A stretch of DNA of 64,000 nt, taken from Eledone cirrhosa. Its lineage: Eukaryota > Mollusca > Cephalopoda > Octopoda > Eledonidae. The number at the start of each line of letters is the position of its first letter. The stretch's first letter is position 1. The notes below the pieces were generated by a model that saw only the letters and a program-made list of their open reading frames with translations, was not told the origin of the DNA and searched no databases. Shown here piece by piece: positions 11,968-24,908 of the stretch. The position numbers and the translations under genes were made by a program. The stretch lies in the NCBI GenBank assembly GCA_964016885.1, contig OZ024744.1, positions 27,174,108 to 27,238,107 of the forward strand, in the 5' to 3' direction.

Positions 11968-14334
11968 GACGTCTCCACTGCTACGGCTAATCATCTCAGT
12001 GCATGTGGTGGTAAGAAGGGAGGTAACCTAAGGGCCAAGGACACCAGAAGTCTCCACTGTTACGCCTAGGCATCTCAGTGCATGTGGTGGTAAGAAGGGA
12101 GGTAACCTTAGGGCCAAGGACACTAGAAGTCTCCACTGCCACGGCTAGGCATCTCAGTGCATGTGGTGGTAAGAAGGAAGGTAACCATAGCGCCAGGGAC
12201 ACCAGAAGTCTCCACTGCTACGGCTAGGTATGTCAGTGCATGTGGTGGTAAGAAGGGAGGTAACCTTAGGGCCAAGGACACCAGAAGACTCCACTGTTAC
12301 GGCTAGGCATGTCACTGCATGTGGTGGTAAGAAGGGAGGTAACCTTAGGGCCAGGGACACCAGAAGACTCCACTGTTACGGCTAGGCATGTCAGTGCATG
12401 TGGTGGTAAGGAGGGAGATAACCTTAGGGCCAAGGACACCAGAAGTCTCCACTGTTACAGCTAGGCATCTCAGTGCATGTGGTGGTAAGAAGGGAGGTAA
12501 GCTTAGGGCCAGGGACACCAGAAGTCTCCACTGTTACGGCTAGGCATCTCAGTGCATGAGGTGGTAAGAAGGGAGGTAACCTTAGGGCCAAGGACACCAG
12601 AAGTCTCCACTGTTACGGCTAGGCATCTCAGTGCATGTGGTGGTAAGAAGGAAGTAACCTTAGGGCCAGTGACACCAGAAGTCTCCACTGTTACGGCTAG
12701 GCATCTCAGTGCATGTGGTGGTAAGGAGGGAGGTAACCTTAGGGCCAGGCACACCAGAAGTCTCCACTGTTACGGCTAGGCATTTCAGTGCATGTGGTGG
12801 TAAGAAGGGAAGTAACCTTAGGGCCAGGGACACCAGAAGTCTCCACTGTTACGGCTAGGCATCTCAGTGCATGAGGTGGTAAGAAGGGAGGTAACCTTAG
12901 GGCCAAGGACACCAGAAGTCTCCACTGTTACGGCTAGGCATCTCAGTGCATGTGGTGGTAAGAAGGGAGGTAACCTTAGGGCCAGGGACACCAGAAGACT
13001 CCACTGCTACGGCTAGGCATCTCAGTGCATGTGGTGGTAAGAAGGGAGGTAACCTTAGGGCCAAGGACACCAGAAGTCTCCACTGTTACGGCTAGGCATG
13101 TCAGTGCATGTGGTGGTAAGAAGGGAGGGAAACTTAGGGCCAGGGACACCAGAAGTCTCCACTGTTACGGCTAGGCATCTCAGTGCATGTGGTGGTAAGA
13201 AGGGAGGTAACCTTAGGGCCAAGGACACCAGAAGTCTCCACTGTTACGGCTAGGCATCTCAGTGCATCTGGTGGTAAGAAGGGAGGTAACCTTAGGGCCA
13301 GGGACACCAGAAGTCTCCACTGCTACGGCTAGGCATCTCAGTGCATGTGGTGGTAAGAAGGAAGTAACCTTAGGGCCAGGGACACCAGAAGTCTCCACTG
13401 TTACGGCTAGGCATCTCAGTGCATGTGGTGGTAAGGAGGGAGGTAACCTTAGGGCCAGGCACACCAGAAGTCTCCACTGTTACGGCTAGGCATTTCAGTG
13501 CATGTGGTGGTAAGAAGGGAAGTAACCTTAGGGCCAGCGACACCAGAAGTCTCCACTGTTACGGCTAGGCATCTCAGTGCATGTGGTGGTAAGAAGGGAG
13601 GTAACCTTAGGGCCAAGGACACCAGAAGTCTCCACTGTTACGGCTAGGCATCTCAGTGCATGTGGTGGTAAGAAGGGAGGTAACCTTAGGGCCAGGGACA
13701 CCAGAAGTCTCCACTGCTACGGCTAGGCATCTCAGTGCATGTGGTGGTAAGAAGGAAGTAACCTTAGGGCCAGTGACACCAGAAGTCTCCACTGTTACGG
13801 CTAGGCATCTCAGTGCATGTGGTGGTAAGGAGGGAGGTAACCTTAGGGCCAAGGACACCAGAAGTCTCCACTGTTACGGCTAGGCATCTCAGTGCATGTG
13901 GTGGTAAGAAGGGAGGTAACCTTAGGGCCAAGGACACCAGAAGTCTCCACTGCTACGGCTAGGCATCTCAGTGCATGTGGTGGTAAGAAGGGAGGTAACC
14001 TTAGGGCCAGGGACAGCAGAAGTCTCCACTGCTACGGCTAGGCATCTCAGTGCATGTGGTGGTAAGAAGGGAGGTAACCTTAGGGCCAGGGACACCAGAA
14101 GTCTACACTGTTACGGCTAGTTATATCAGTGCATTTTGTGGTAAGAAGGGAGGTAACCTTAGGGCCAGGGACACCAGAAGACTCCACTGTTACGGCTAGG
14201 CATCTCAGTGCATGTGGTGGTAAGAAGGGAGGTAACCTTAGGTCCAAGGACACAAGAAGTCTCCACTGTTACGGCTAGGCATCTCAGTGCATGTGGTGGT
14301 AAGAAGGGAGGTAACCTTAGGGCCAGGGAGACCA
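11968..14334. repeat. 30-monomer higher-order unit B, copy 2 (2,367 bp)
   Basis: AAGCTT lies at 12,499, GTCACTGCATG near 12,310, GCATCTGG near 13,265, and GCATTTTGTGG near 14,132. All are at the copy-1 position plus 7,339. The match to copy 1 continues to about 14,434, where copy 1 has already switched to the C type. Confidence 0.85.
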
Positions 14335-17334
14335 GACGTCTCCACTGCTACGGCTAATCATCTCAGTGCATGTGGTGGTAAGAAGGGAGGTAACCTAAGG
14401 GCCAAGGACACCAGAAGTCTCCACTGTTACGCCTAGGCATCTCAGTGCATGTGGTGGTAAGAAGGGAGGTAACCTTAGGGCCAAGGACACTAGAAGTCTC
14501 CACTGCCACGGCTAGGCATCTCAGTGCATGTGGTGGTAAGAAGGAAGGTAACCATAGCGCCAGGGACACCAGAAGTCTCCACTGCTACGGCTAGGTATGT
14601 CAGTGCATGTGGTGGTAAGAAGGGAGGTAACCTTAGGGCCAAGGACACCAGAAGACTCCACTGTTACGGCTAGGCATGTCAGTGCATGTGGTGGTAAGAA
14701 GGGAGGTAACCTTAGGGCCAGGGACACCAGAAGACTCCACTGTTACGGCTAGGCATGTCAGTGCATGTGGTGGTAAGGAGGGAGATAACCTTAGGGCCAA
14801 GGACACCAGAAGTCTCCACTGTTACAGCTAGGCATCTCAGTGCATGTGGTGGTAAGAAGGGAGGTAACCTTAGGGCCAAGGACACCAGAAGTCTCCACTG
14901 TTACGCCTAGGCATCTCAGTGCATGTGGTGGTAAGAAGGGAGGTAACCTTAGGGCCAAGGACACCAGAAGTCTCCACTGCCACGGCTAGGCATCTCAGTG
15001 CATGTGGTGGTAAGAAGGAAGGTAACCATAGCGCCAGGGACACCAGAAGTCTCCACTGCTACGGCTAGGTATGTCAGTGCATGTGGTGGTAAGAAGGGAG
15101 GTAACCTTAGGGCCAGGGACACCAGAAGACTCCACTGTTACGGCTAGGCATGTCAGTGCATGTGGTGGTAAGGAGGGAGATAACCTTAGGGCCAAGGACA
15201 CCAGAAGTCTCCACTGTTACAGCTAGGCATCTCAGTGCATGTGGTGGTAAGAAGGGAGGTAAGCTTAGGGCCAGGGACACCAGAAGTCTCCACTGTTACG
15301 GCTAGGCATGTCAGTGCATGTGGTGGTAAGAAGGGAGGTAACCTTAGCGCCAGGGACACCAGAAGACTCCACTGTTACGGCTAGGCATGTCAGTGCATGT
15401 GGTGGTAAGAAGGGAGGTAACCTTAGGGCCAGGGACACCAGAAGACTCCACTGTTACGGCTAGGCATGTCAGTGCATGTGGTGGTAAGGAGGGAGATAAC
15501 CTTAGGGCCAAGGACACCAGAAGTCTCCACTGTTACAGCTAGGCATCTCAGTGCATGTGGTGGTAAGAAGGGAGGTAAGCTTAGGGCCAGGGACACCAGA
15601 AGTCTCCACTGTTACGGCTAGGCATCTCAGTGCATGAGGTGGTAAGAAGGGAGGTAACCTTAGGGCCAAGGACACCAGAAGTCTCCACTGTTACGGCTAG
15701 GCATCTCAGTGCATGTGGTGGTAAGAAGGAAGTAACCTTAGGGCCAGTGACACCAGAAGTCTCCACTGTTACGGCTAGGCATCTCAGTGCATGTGGTGGT
15801 AAGGAGGGAGGTAACCTTAGGGCCAGGCACACCAGAAGTCTCCACTGTTACGGCTAGGCATTTCAGTGCATGTGGTGGTAAGAAGGGAAGTAACCTTAGG
15901 GCCAGGGACACCAGAAGTCTCCACTGTTACGGCTAGGCATCTCAGTGCATGAGGTGGTAAGAAGGGAGGTAACCTTAGGGCCAAGGACACCAGAAGTCTC
16001 CACTGTTACGGCTAGGCATCTCAGTGCATGTGGTGGTAAGAAGGGAGGTAACCATAGGGCCAGGGACACCAGAAGACTCCACTGCTACGGCTAGGCATCT
16101 CAGTGCATGTGGTGGTAAGAAGGGAGGTAACCTGAGGGCCAAGGACACCAGAAGTCTCCACTGTTACGGCTAGGCATGTCAGTGCATGTGGTGGTAAGAA
16201 GGGAGGGAACCTTAGGGCCAGGGACACCAGAAGTCTCCACTGTTACGGCTAGGCATCTCAGTGCATGTGGTGGTAAGAAGGGAGGTAACCTTAGGGCCAA
16301 GGACACCAGAAGTCTCCACTGTTACGGCTAGGCATCTCAGTGCATCTGGTGGTAAGAAGGGAGGTAACCTTAGGGCCAGGGACACCAGAAGTCTCCACTG
16401 CTACGGCTAGGCATCTCAGTGCATGTGGTGGTAAGAAGGAAGTAACCTTAGGGCCAGGGACACCAGAAGTCTCCACTGTTACGGCTAGGCATCTCAGTGC
16501 ATGTGGTGGTAAGGAGGGAGGTAACCTTAGGGCCAGGCACACCAGAAGTCTCCACTGTTACGGCTAGGCATTTCAGTGCATGTGGTGGAAAGAAGGGAAG
16601 TAACCTTAGGGCCAGGGACACCAGAAGTCTCCACTGTTACGGCTAGGCATCTCAGTGCATGTGGTGGTAAGAAGGGAGGTAACCTTAGGGCCAGGGACAC
16701 CAGAAGTCTCCACTGCTACGGCTAGGCATCTCAGTGCCTGTGGTGGTAAGAAGGGAGGGAAACTTAGGTCCAGGGACACCAGAAGTCTCCACTGCTACGG
16801 CTAGGCATCTCAGTTCATGTGGTGGTAAGTAGGGAGGTAACCTTAGGGCCAAGGACACCAGAAGTCTCCACTGTTACGGCTAGGCATCTCAGTGCATGTG
16901 GTGGTAAGAAGGGAGGTAACCTTAGGGCCAAGGACACCAGAAGTCTCCACTGCTACGGCTAGGCATCTCAGTGCATGTGGTGGTAAGAAGGGAGGTAACC
17001 TTAGGGCCAGGGACAGCAGAAGTCTCCACTGCTACGGCTAGGCATCTCAGTGCATGTGGTGGTAAGAAGGGAGGTAACCTTAGGGCCAGGGACACCAGAA
17101 GTCTACACTGTTACGGCTAGTTATATCAGTGCATGTTGTGGTAAGAAGGGAGGTAACCTTAGGGCCAGGGACACCAGAAGACTCCACTGTTACGGCTAGG
17201 CATCTCAGTGCATGTGGTGGTAAGAAGGGAGGTAACCTTAGGTCCAAGGACACAAGAAGTCTCCACTGTTACGGCTAGGCATCTCAGTGCATGTGGTGGT
17301 AAGAAGGGAGGTAACCTTAGGGCCAGGGAGACCA
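14335..17334. repeat. Recombinant 38-monomer higher-order unit A' (3,000 bp)
   Basis: This unit is assembled from pieces with different offsets. About 14,335-14,850 follows the B unit 2,367 bp upstream. About 14,850-16,245 follows unit A copy 2 at 5,209 bp, with AAGCTT at 15,261 and 15,577. About 16,245-16,565 follows unit B copy 2 (GCATCTGG) at 3,078 bp. From about 16,570 it follows unit A copy 2 again at 5,367 bp, with GGAAAG at 16,587. Near 17,010 it carries the GACAGCAG monomer of B instead of the A form. Repeated unequal exchange or gene conversion is the simplest reading. Confidence 0.75.
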
Positions 17335-19701
17335 GACGTCTCCACTGCTACGGCTAATCATCTCAGTGCATGTGGTGGTAAGAAGGGAGGTAACCTAAGG
17401 GCCAAGGACACCAGAAGTCTCCACTGTTACGCCTAGGCATCTCAGTGCATGTGGTGGTAAGAAGGGAGGTAACCTTAGGGCCAAGGACACTAGAAGTCTC
17501 CACTGCCACGGCTAGGCATCTCAGTGCATGTGGTGGTAAGAAGGAAGGTAACCATAGCGCCAGGGACACCAGAAGTCTCCACTGCTACGGCTAGGTATGT
17601 CAGTGCATGTGGTGGTAAGAAGGGAGGTAACCTTAGGGCCAAGGACACCAGAAGACTCCACTGTTACGGCTAGGCATGTCACTGCATGTGGTGGTAAGAA
17701 GGGAGGTAACCTTAGGGCCAGGGACACCAGAAGACTCCACTGTTACGGCTAGGCATGTCAGTGCATGTGGTGGTAAGGAGGGAGATAACCTTAGGGCCAA
17801 GGACACCAGAAGTCTCCACTGTTACAGCTAGGCATCTCAGTGCATGTGGTGGTAAGAAGGGAGGTAAGCTTAGGGCCAGGGACACCAGAAGTCTCCACTG
17901 TTACGGCTAGGCATCTCAGTGCATGAGGTGGTAAGAAGGGAGGTAACCTTAGGGCCAAGGACACCAGAAGTCTCCACTGTTACGGCTAGGCATCTCAGTG
18001 CATGTGGTGGTAAGAAGGAAGTAACCTTAGGGCCAGTGACACCAGAAGTCTCCACTGTTACGGCTAGGCATCTCAGTGCATGTGGTGGTAAGGAGGGAGG
18101 TAACCTTAGGGCCAGGCACACCAGAAGTCTCCACTGTTACGGCTAGGCATTTCAGTGCATGTGGTGGTAAGAAGGGAAGTAACCTTAGGGCCAGGGACAC
18201 CAGAAGTCTCCACTGTTACGGCTAGGCATCTCAGTGCATGAGGTGGTAAGAAGGGAGGTAACCTTAGGGCCAAGGACACCAGAAGTCTCCACTGTTACGG
18301 CTAGGCATCTCAGTGCATGTGGTGGTAAGAAGGGAGGTAACCTTAGGGCCAGGGACACCAGAAGACTCCACTGCTACGGCTAGGCATCTCAGTGCATGTG
18401 GTGGTAAGAAGGGAGGTAACCTTAGGGCCAAGGACACCAGAAGTCTCCACTGTTACGGCTAGGCATGTCAGTGCATGTGGTGGTAAGAAGGGAGGGAAAC
18501 TTAGGGCCAGGGACACCAGAAGTCTCCACTGTTACGGCTAGGCATCTCAGTGCATGTGGTGGTAAGAAGGGAGGTAACCTTAGGGCCAAGGACACCAGAA
18601 GTCTCCACTGTTACGGCTAGGCATCTCAGTGCATCTGGTGGTAAGAAGGGAGGTAACCTTAGGGCCAGGGACACCAGAAGTCTCCACTGCTACGGCTAGG
18701 CATCTCAGTGCATGTGGTGGTAAGAAGGAAGTAACCTTAGGGCCAGGGACACCAGAAGTCTCCACTGTTACGGCTAGGCATCTCAGTGCATGTGGTGGTA
18801 AGGAGGGAGGTAACCTTAGGGCCAGGCACACCAGAAGTCTCCACTGTTACGGCTAGGCATTTCAGTGCATGTGGTGGTAAGAAGGGAAGTAACCTTAGGG
18901 CCAGCGACACCAGAAGTCTCCACTGTTACGGCTAGGCATCTCAGTGCATGTGGTGGTAAGAAGGGAGGTAACCTTAGGGCCAAGGACACCAGAAGTCTCC
19001 ACTGTTACGGCTAGGCATCTCAGTGCATGTGGTGGTAAGAAGGGAGGTAACCTTAGGGCCAGGGACACCAGAAGTCTCCACTGCTACGGCTAGGCATCTC
19101 AGTGCATGTGGTGGTAAGAAGGAAGTAACCTTAGGGCCAGTGACACCAGAAGTCTCCACTGTTACGGCTAGGCATCTCAGTGCATGTGGTGGTAAGGAGG
19201 GAGGTAACCTTAGGGCCAAGGACACCAGAAGTCTCCACTGTTACGGCTAGGCATCTCAGTGCATGTGGTGGTAAGAAGGGAGGTAACCTTAGGGCCAAGG
19301 ACACCAGAAGTCTCCACTGCTACGGCTAGGCATCTCAGTGCATGTGGTGGTAAGAAGGGAGGTAACCTTAGGGCCAGGGACAGCAGAAGTCTCCACTGCT
19401 ACGGCTAGGCATCTCAGTGCATGTGGTGGTAAGAAGGGAGGTAACCTTAGGGCCAGGGACACCAGAAGTCTACACTGTTACGGCTAGTTATATCAGTGCA
19501 TGTTGTGGTAAGAAGGGAGGTAACCTTAGGGCCAGGGACACCAGAAGACTCCACTGTTACGGCTAGGCATCTCAGTGCATGTGGTGGTAAGAAGGGAGGT
19601 AACCTTAGGTCCAAGGACACAAGAAGTCTCCACTGTTACGGCTAGGCATCTCAGTGCATGTGGTGGTAAGAAGGGAGGTAACCTTAGGGCCAGGGAGACC
19701 A
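17335..19701. repeat. 30-monomer higher-order unit B, copy 3 (2,367 bp)
   Basis: This unit has the same length as the two earlier B units and lies 5,367 bp after copy 2. AAGCTT is at 17,866, GTCACTGCATG near 17,677, and CCAGCGACACC near 18,902. Near 19,499 it reads GCATGTTGTGG where the two earlier B units read GCATTTTGTGG, so that substitution is specific to the earlier pair. Confidence 0.85.
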
Positions 19702-22700
19702 GACGTCTCCACTGCTACGGCTAATCATCTCAGTGCATGTGGTGGTAAGAAGGGAGGTAACCTAAGGGCCAAGGACACCAGAAGTCTCCACTGTTACGCC
19801 TAGGCATCTCAGTGCATGTGGTGGTAAGAAGGGAGGTAACCTTAGGGCCAAGGACACTAGAAGTCTCCACTGCCACGGCTAGGCATCTCAGTGCATGTGG
19901 TGGTAAGAAGGAAGGTAACCATAGCGCCAGGGACACCAGAAGTCTCCACTGCTACGGCTAGGTATGTCAGTGCATGTGGTGGTAAGAAGGGAGGTAACCT
20001 TAGGGCCAAGGACACCAGAAGACTCCACTGTTACGGCTAGGCATGTCAGTGCATGTGGTGGTAAGAAGGGAGGTAACCTTAGGGCCAGGGACACCAGAAG
20101 ACTCCACTGTTACGGCTAGGCATGTCAGTGCATGTGGTGGTAAGGAGGGAGATAACCTTAGGGCCAAGGACACCAGAAGTCTCCACTGTTACAGCTAGGC
20201 ATCTCAGTGCATGTGGTGGTAAGAAGGGAGGTAAGCTTAGGGCCAGGGACACCAGAAGTCTCCACTGTTACGGCTAGGCATCTCAGTGCATGAGGTGGTA
20301 AGAAGGGAGGTAACCTTAGGGCCAAGGACACCAGAAGTCTCCACTGTTACGGCTAGGCATCTCAGTGCATGTGGTGGTAAGAAGGAAGTAACCTTAGGGC
20401 CAGTGACACCAGAAGTCTCCACTGTTACGGCTAGGCATCTCAGTGCATGTGGTGGTAAGGAGGGAGGTAACCTTAGGGCCAGGCACACCAGAAGTCTCCA
20501 CTGTTACGGCTAGGCATTTCAGTGCATGTGGTGGTAAGAAGGGAAGTAACCTTAGGGCCAGGGACACCAGAAGTCTCCACTGTTACGGCTAGGCATCTCA
20601 GTGCATGAGGTGGTAAGAAGGGAGGTAACCTTAGGGCCAAGGACACCAGAAGTCTCCACTGTTACGGCTAGGCATCTCAGTGCATGTGGTGGTAAGAAGG
20701 GAGGTAACCTTAGGGCCAGGGACACCAGAAGACTCCACTGCTACGGCTAGGCATCTCAGTGCATGTGGTGGTAAGAAGGGAGGTAACCTTAGGGCCAAGG
20801 ACACCAGAAGTCTCCACTGTTACGGCTAGGCATGTCAGTGCATGTGGTGGTAAGAAGGGAGGGAAACTTAGGGCCAGGGACACCAGAAGTCTCCACTGTT
20901 ACGGCTAGGCATCTCAGTGCATGTGGTGGTAAGAAGGGAGGTAACCTTAGGGCCAAGGACACCAGAAGTCTCCACTGTTACGGCTAGGCATCTCAGTGCA
21001 TCTGGTGGTAAGAAGGGAGGTAACCTTAGGGCCAGGGACACCAGAAGTCTCCACTGCTACGGCTAGGCATCTCAGTGCATGTGGTGGTAAGAAGGAAGTA
21101 ACCTTAGGGCCAGGGACACCAGAAGTCTCCACTGTTACGGCTAGGCATCTCAGTGCATGTGGTGGTAAGGAGGGAGGTAACCTTAGGGCCAGGCACACCA
21201 GAAGTCTCCACTGTTACGGCTAGGCATTTCAGTGCATGTGGTGGTAAGAAGGGAAGTAACCTTAGGGCCAGCGACACCAGAAGTCTCCACTGTTACGGCT
21301 AGGCATCTCAGTGCATGTGGTGGTAAGAAGGGAGGTAACCTTAGGGCCAAGGACACCAGAAGTCTCCACTGTTACGGCTAGGCATCTCAGTGCATGTGGT
21401 GGTAAGAAGGGAGGTAACCTTAGGGCCAGGGACACCAGAAGTCTCCACTGCTACGGCTAGGCATCTCAGTGCATGTGGTGGTAAGAAGGAAGTAACCTTA
21501 GGGCCAGTGACACCAGAAGTCTCCACTGTTACGGCTAGGCATCTCAGTGCATGTGGTGGTAAGGAGGGAGGTAACCTTAGGGCCAGGCACACCAGAAGTC
21601 TCCACTGTTACGGCTAGGCATTTCAGTGCATGTGGTGGTAAGAAGGGAAGTAACCTTAGGGCCAGGGACACCAGAAGTCTCCACTGTTACGTCTAGGCAT
21701 CTCAGTGCATGTGGTGGTAAGAAGGGAGGTAACCTTAGGGCCAAGGACACCAGAAGTCTCCACTGTTACGGCTAGGCATCTCAGTGCATGTGGTGGTAAG
21801 AAGGGAGGTAACCTTAGGGCCAGGGACACCAGAAGACTCCACTGCTACGGCTAGGCATCTCAGTGCATGTGGTGGTAAAAGGGAGGTAACCTTAGGGCCA
21901 AGGACACCAGAAGTCTCCACTGTTACGGCTAGGCATGTCAGTGCATGTGGTGGTAAGAAGGGAGGGAACCTTAGGGCCAGGGACACCAGAAGTCTCCACT
22001 GTTACGGCTAGGCATCTCAGTGCATGTGGTGGTAAGAAGGGAGGTAACCTTAGGGCCAAGGACACCAGAAGTCTCCACTGTTACGGCTAGGCATCTCAGT
22101 GCATCTGGTGGTAAGAAGGGAGGTAACCTTAGGTCCAGGGACACCAGAAGTCTCCACTGCTACGGCTAGGCATCTCAGTGCATGTGGTGGTAAGAAGGAA
22201 GTAACCTTAGGGCCAGGGACACCAGAAGTCTCCACTGTTATGGCTAGGCATCTCAGTGCATGTGGTGGTAAGGAGGGAGGTAACCTTAGGGCCAGGCACA
22301 CCAGAAGTCTCCACTGTTACGGCTAGGCATTTCAGTGCATGTGGTGGTAAGAAGGGAAGTAACCTTAGGGCCAGGGACACCAGAAGTCTCCACTGTTACG
22401 GCTAGGCATCTCAGTGCATGTGGTGGTAAGAAGGGAGGTAACCTTAGGGCCAAGGACACCAGAAGTCTCCACTGTTACGGCTAGGCATCTCAGTGCATGT
22501 GGTGGTAAGAAGGGAGGTAACCTTAGGGCCAGGGACACCAGAAGTCTCCACTGCTACGGCTAGGCATCTCAGTGCATGTGGTGGTAAGAAGGGAGGTAAC
22601 CTTAGGGCCAGAGGCAGCAGAAGTCTCCACTGCAACGGCTAGGCATCTCAGTGCATGTGGTGGTAAGAAGGGAGGTAACCTTAGGGCCAGGGACACCAGA

Positions 22701-22935
22701 AGTCTACACTGTTACGGCTAGTTATATCAGTGCATGTGGTGGTAAGAAGGGAAGTAACCTTAGGGCCAGGGACACCAGAAGACTCCACTGTTACGGCTAG
22801 GCATCTCAGTGCATGTGGTGGTAAGAAGGGAGGTAACCTTAGGTCCAAGGACACAAGAAGTCTCCACTGTTACGGCTAGGCATCTCAGTGCATGTGGTGG
22901 TAAGAAGGGAGGTAACCTTAGGGCCAGGGAGACCA
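19702..22935. repeat. Expanded 41-monomer higher-order unit (3,234 bp)
   Basis: The unit begins like B (AAGCTT at 20,233) but is 11 monomers longer. The GCATCTGG monomer and its neighbours occur twice (near 21,000 and 22,102). Near 21,878 there is a 78-bp monomer reading GTAAAAGGGAGG, and near 22,241 a TATGGC form that has lost the CpG. The first GCAACGG monomer of the right-hand lineage appears at 22,632, just before the unit ends. Confidence 0.8.
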
Positions 22936-23980
22936 GACGTCTCCACTGCTACGGCTAGTCATCTCAGTGCATGTGGTGGTAAGAATGGAGGTAACCTTAG
23001 GGCCAAGGACACCAGAAGTCTCCACTGTTACGCCTAGGCATCTCAGTGCATGTGGTGGTAAGAAGGAAGTAACCTTAGGGCCAGGGACACCAGAAGTCTC
23101 CACTGCTACGGCTAGGCATCTCAGTGCATGTGGTGGTAAGAAGGGAGGTAACCTTAGGGCCAGGGACACCAAAAGTCTCCACTGGCACGGCTAGGCATCT
23201 CAGTGCATGTGGTGGTAAGAAGGGAGGTAACCTTAGGGCCAGGGACAGCAGAAGTCTCCACTGCTGCAGCTAGGCATCTCAGTGCATGTGGTGGTAAGAA
23301 GGGAGGTAACCTTAGGGCCAGGGACACCAGAAGTCTACACTGTTGCGGCTAGGCATATCAGTGCATGTGGTGGTAAGAAGGGAGGTAACCTTAGAGCCAG
23401 GGAGACCAGAAGACTCAACTGTTACGGCTAGGCATCTCAGTGCATGTGGTGGTAAGAATGAGGTAACCTTAGGGCCAGGGACACCAGATGTCTCCACTGT
23501 TACGGCTAGGCATCTCAGTGCATGTGGTGGTAAGAAGGGAGGTAACCTTAGGGCCAGGGACACCAGAAGACTCCACTGCTACGGCTAGGCATCTCAGTGC
23601 ATGTGGTGGTAAGAAGGGAAGTAACCTTAGGGCCAAGGACACCAGAAGTCTCCACTGTTACAGCTAGGCATGTCAGTGCATGTGGTTGTAAGAAGGGAGG
23701 GAACCTTAGGGCCAGGGACACCAGAAGTCTCCACTGTTACGGCTAGGCATCTCAGTGCATGTGGTGGTAAGAAGGGAGGTAACCTTAGGGCCAGGGACAC
23801 CAGAAGTGTCCACTGCTACGGCTAGGCATCTCAGTGCATGTGGTGGTAAGGAGGGAGGTAACCTTAGGGCCAGGGACACCAGAAGTCTCCAGTGTTACGG
23901 CTAGGCATCTCAGTGCATGTGGTGGTAAGAACGGAAGGAAACTTAGGGCCAGGGACACCAGAAGTCTCCACTGTTACGGC
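19880..23980. repeat. 4-kb module, copy 1 of 3
   Basis: This stretch matches about 34,795-38,815 at an offset of 14,914 bp, falling to 14,835 after a one-monomer difference near 38,390. It also matches about 30,140-33,965 at offsets of 10,260, then 10,023, then 9,944 bp. Shared rare variants include GTAAAAGGGAGG, TATGGC, ACCAAAAG, GCTGCAGC and GTGGTTGTAAG. The module runs across the boundary between the two repeat lineages. Confidence 0.8.
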
Positions 23981-24908
23981 TAGGCATCTCAGTGCATGTG
24001 GTGGTAAGAAGGGAGGGAACCATAGGGCCAGGGACACCAGAAGTCTCCACTGTTACGGCTAGGCATCTCAGTGCATGGGGTGGTAAGAAGGGAGGGAATC
24101 TTAAGGCCAGGCACATCAGAAGTCTCCACTGCTACGGCTAGGCATCTCAGTGCATGTGGTGGTAAGAAAGGAGGTAACCTTAGGTCCAGGGACACCAGAA
24201 GTCTCCACTGTTACGGCTAGGCATCTCAGTGCATGTGGTGGTAAGAAGGGAGGTAACCTTAGGGCCAGGGACACCAGAAGTCTCCACTGCTACGGCTAGG
24301 CATCTCAGTGCATGTGGTGGTAAGAAGGGAGGGAACCTTAGGTCCAGGGACACCAGAAGTCTCCACTGCTACGGCTAGGCATCTCAGTTCATGTGGTGGT
24401 AAGAAGGGAGGTAACCTTAGGGCCAAGGACACCAGAAGTCTCCACTGTTACGGCTAGGCATCTCAGTGCATGTGGTGGTAAGAAGGGAGGTAACCTTAGG
24501 TCCAGGGACACCAGAAGTCTCCACTGCTACGGCTAGGCATCTCAGTGCATGTGGTGGTAAGAATGGAGGTAACCTTAGGGCCAGGGACAGCAGAAGTCTC
24601 CACTGCAACGGCTAGGCATCTCAGTGCATGTGGTGGTAAGAAGGGAGGTAACCTTAGGGCCAGGGTCACCAGAAGTCTACACTGTTACGGCTAGTTATAT
24701 CAGTGCATGTGGTGGTAAGAAGGGAGGTAACCTTAGGGCCAGGGACACCAGAAGACTCCACTGTTACGGCTAGGCATCTCAGTGCATGTGGTGGTAAGAA
24801 GGGAGGTAACCTTAGGTCCAAGGACACAAGAAGTCTCCACTGTTACGGCTAGGCATCTCAGTGCATGTGGTGGTAAGAAGGGAGGTAACCTTAGGGCCAG
24901 GGAGACCA
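22936..24908. repeat. 25-monomer unit of the right-hand lineage (1,973 bp)
   Basis: This is the first unit carrying AGAATGGAGG (near 22,983) directly after GACGTC and CTAGTCATC. The left-hand units have CTAATCATC at that place. It also holds the first CATGGGGTGG (near 24,075) and a GCAACGG at 24,605. It has no AAGCTT. Confidence 0.8.
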
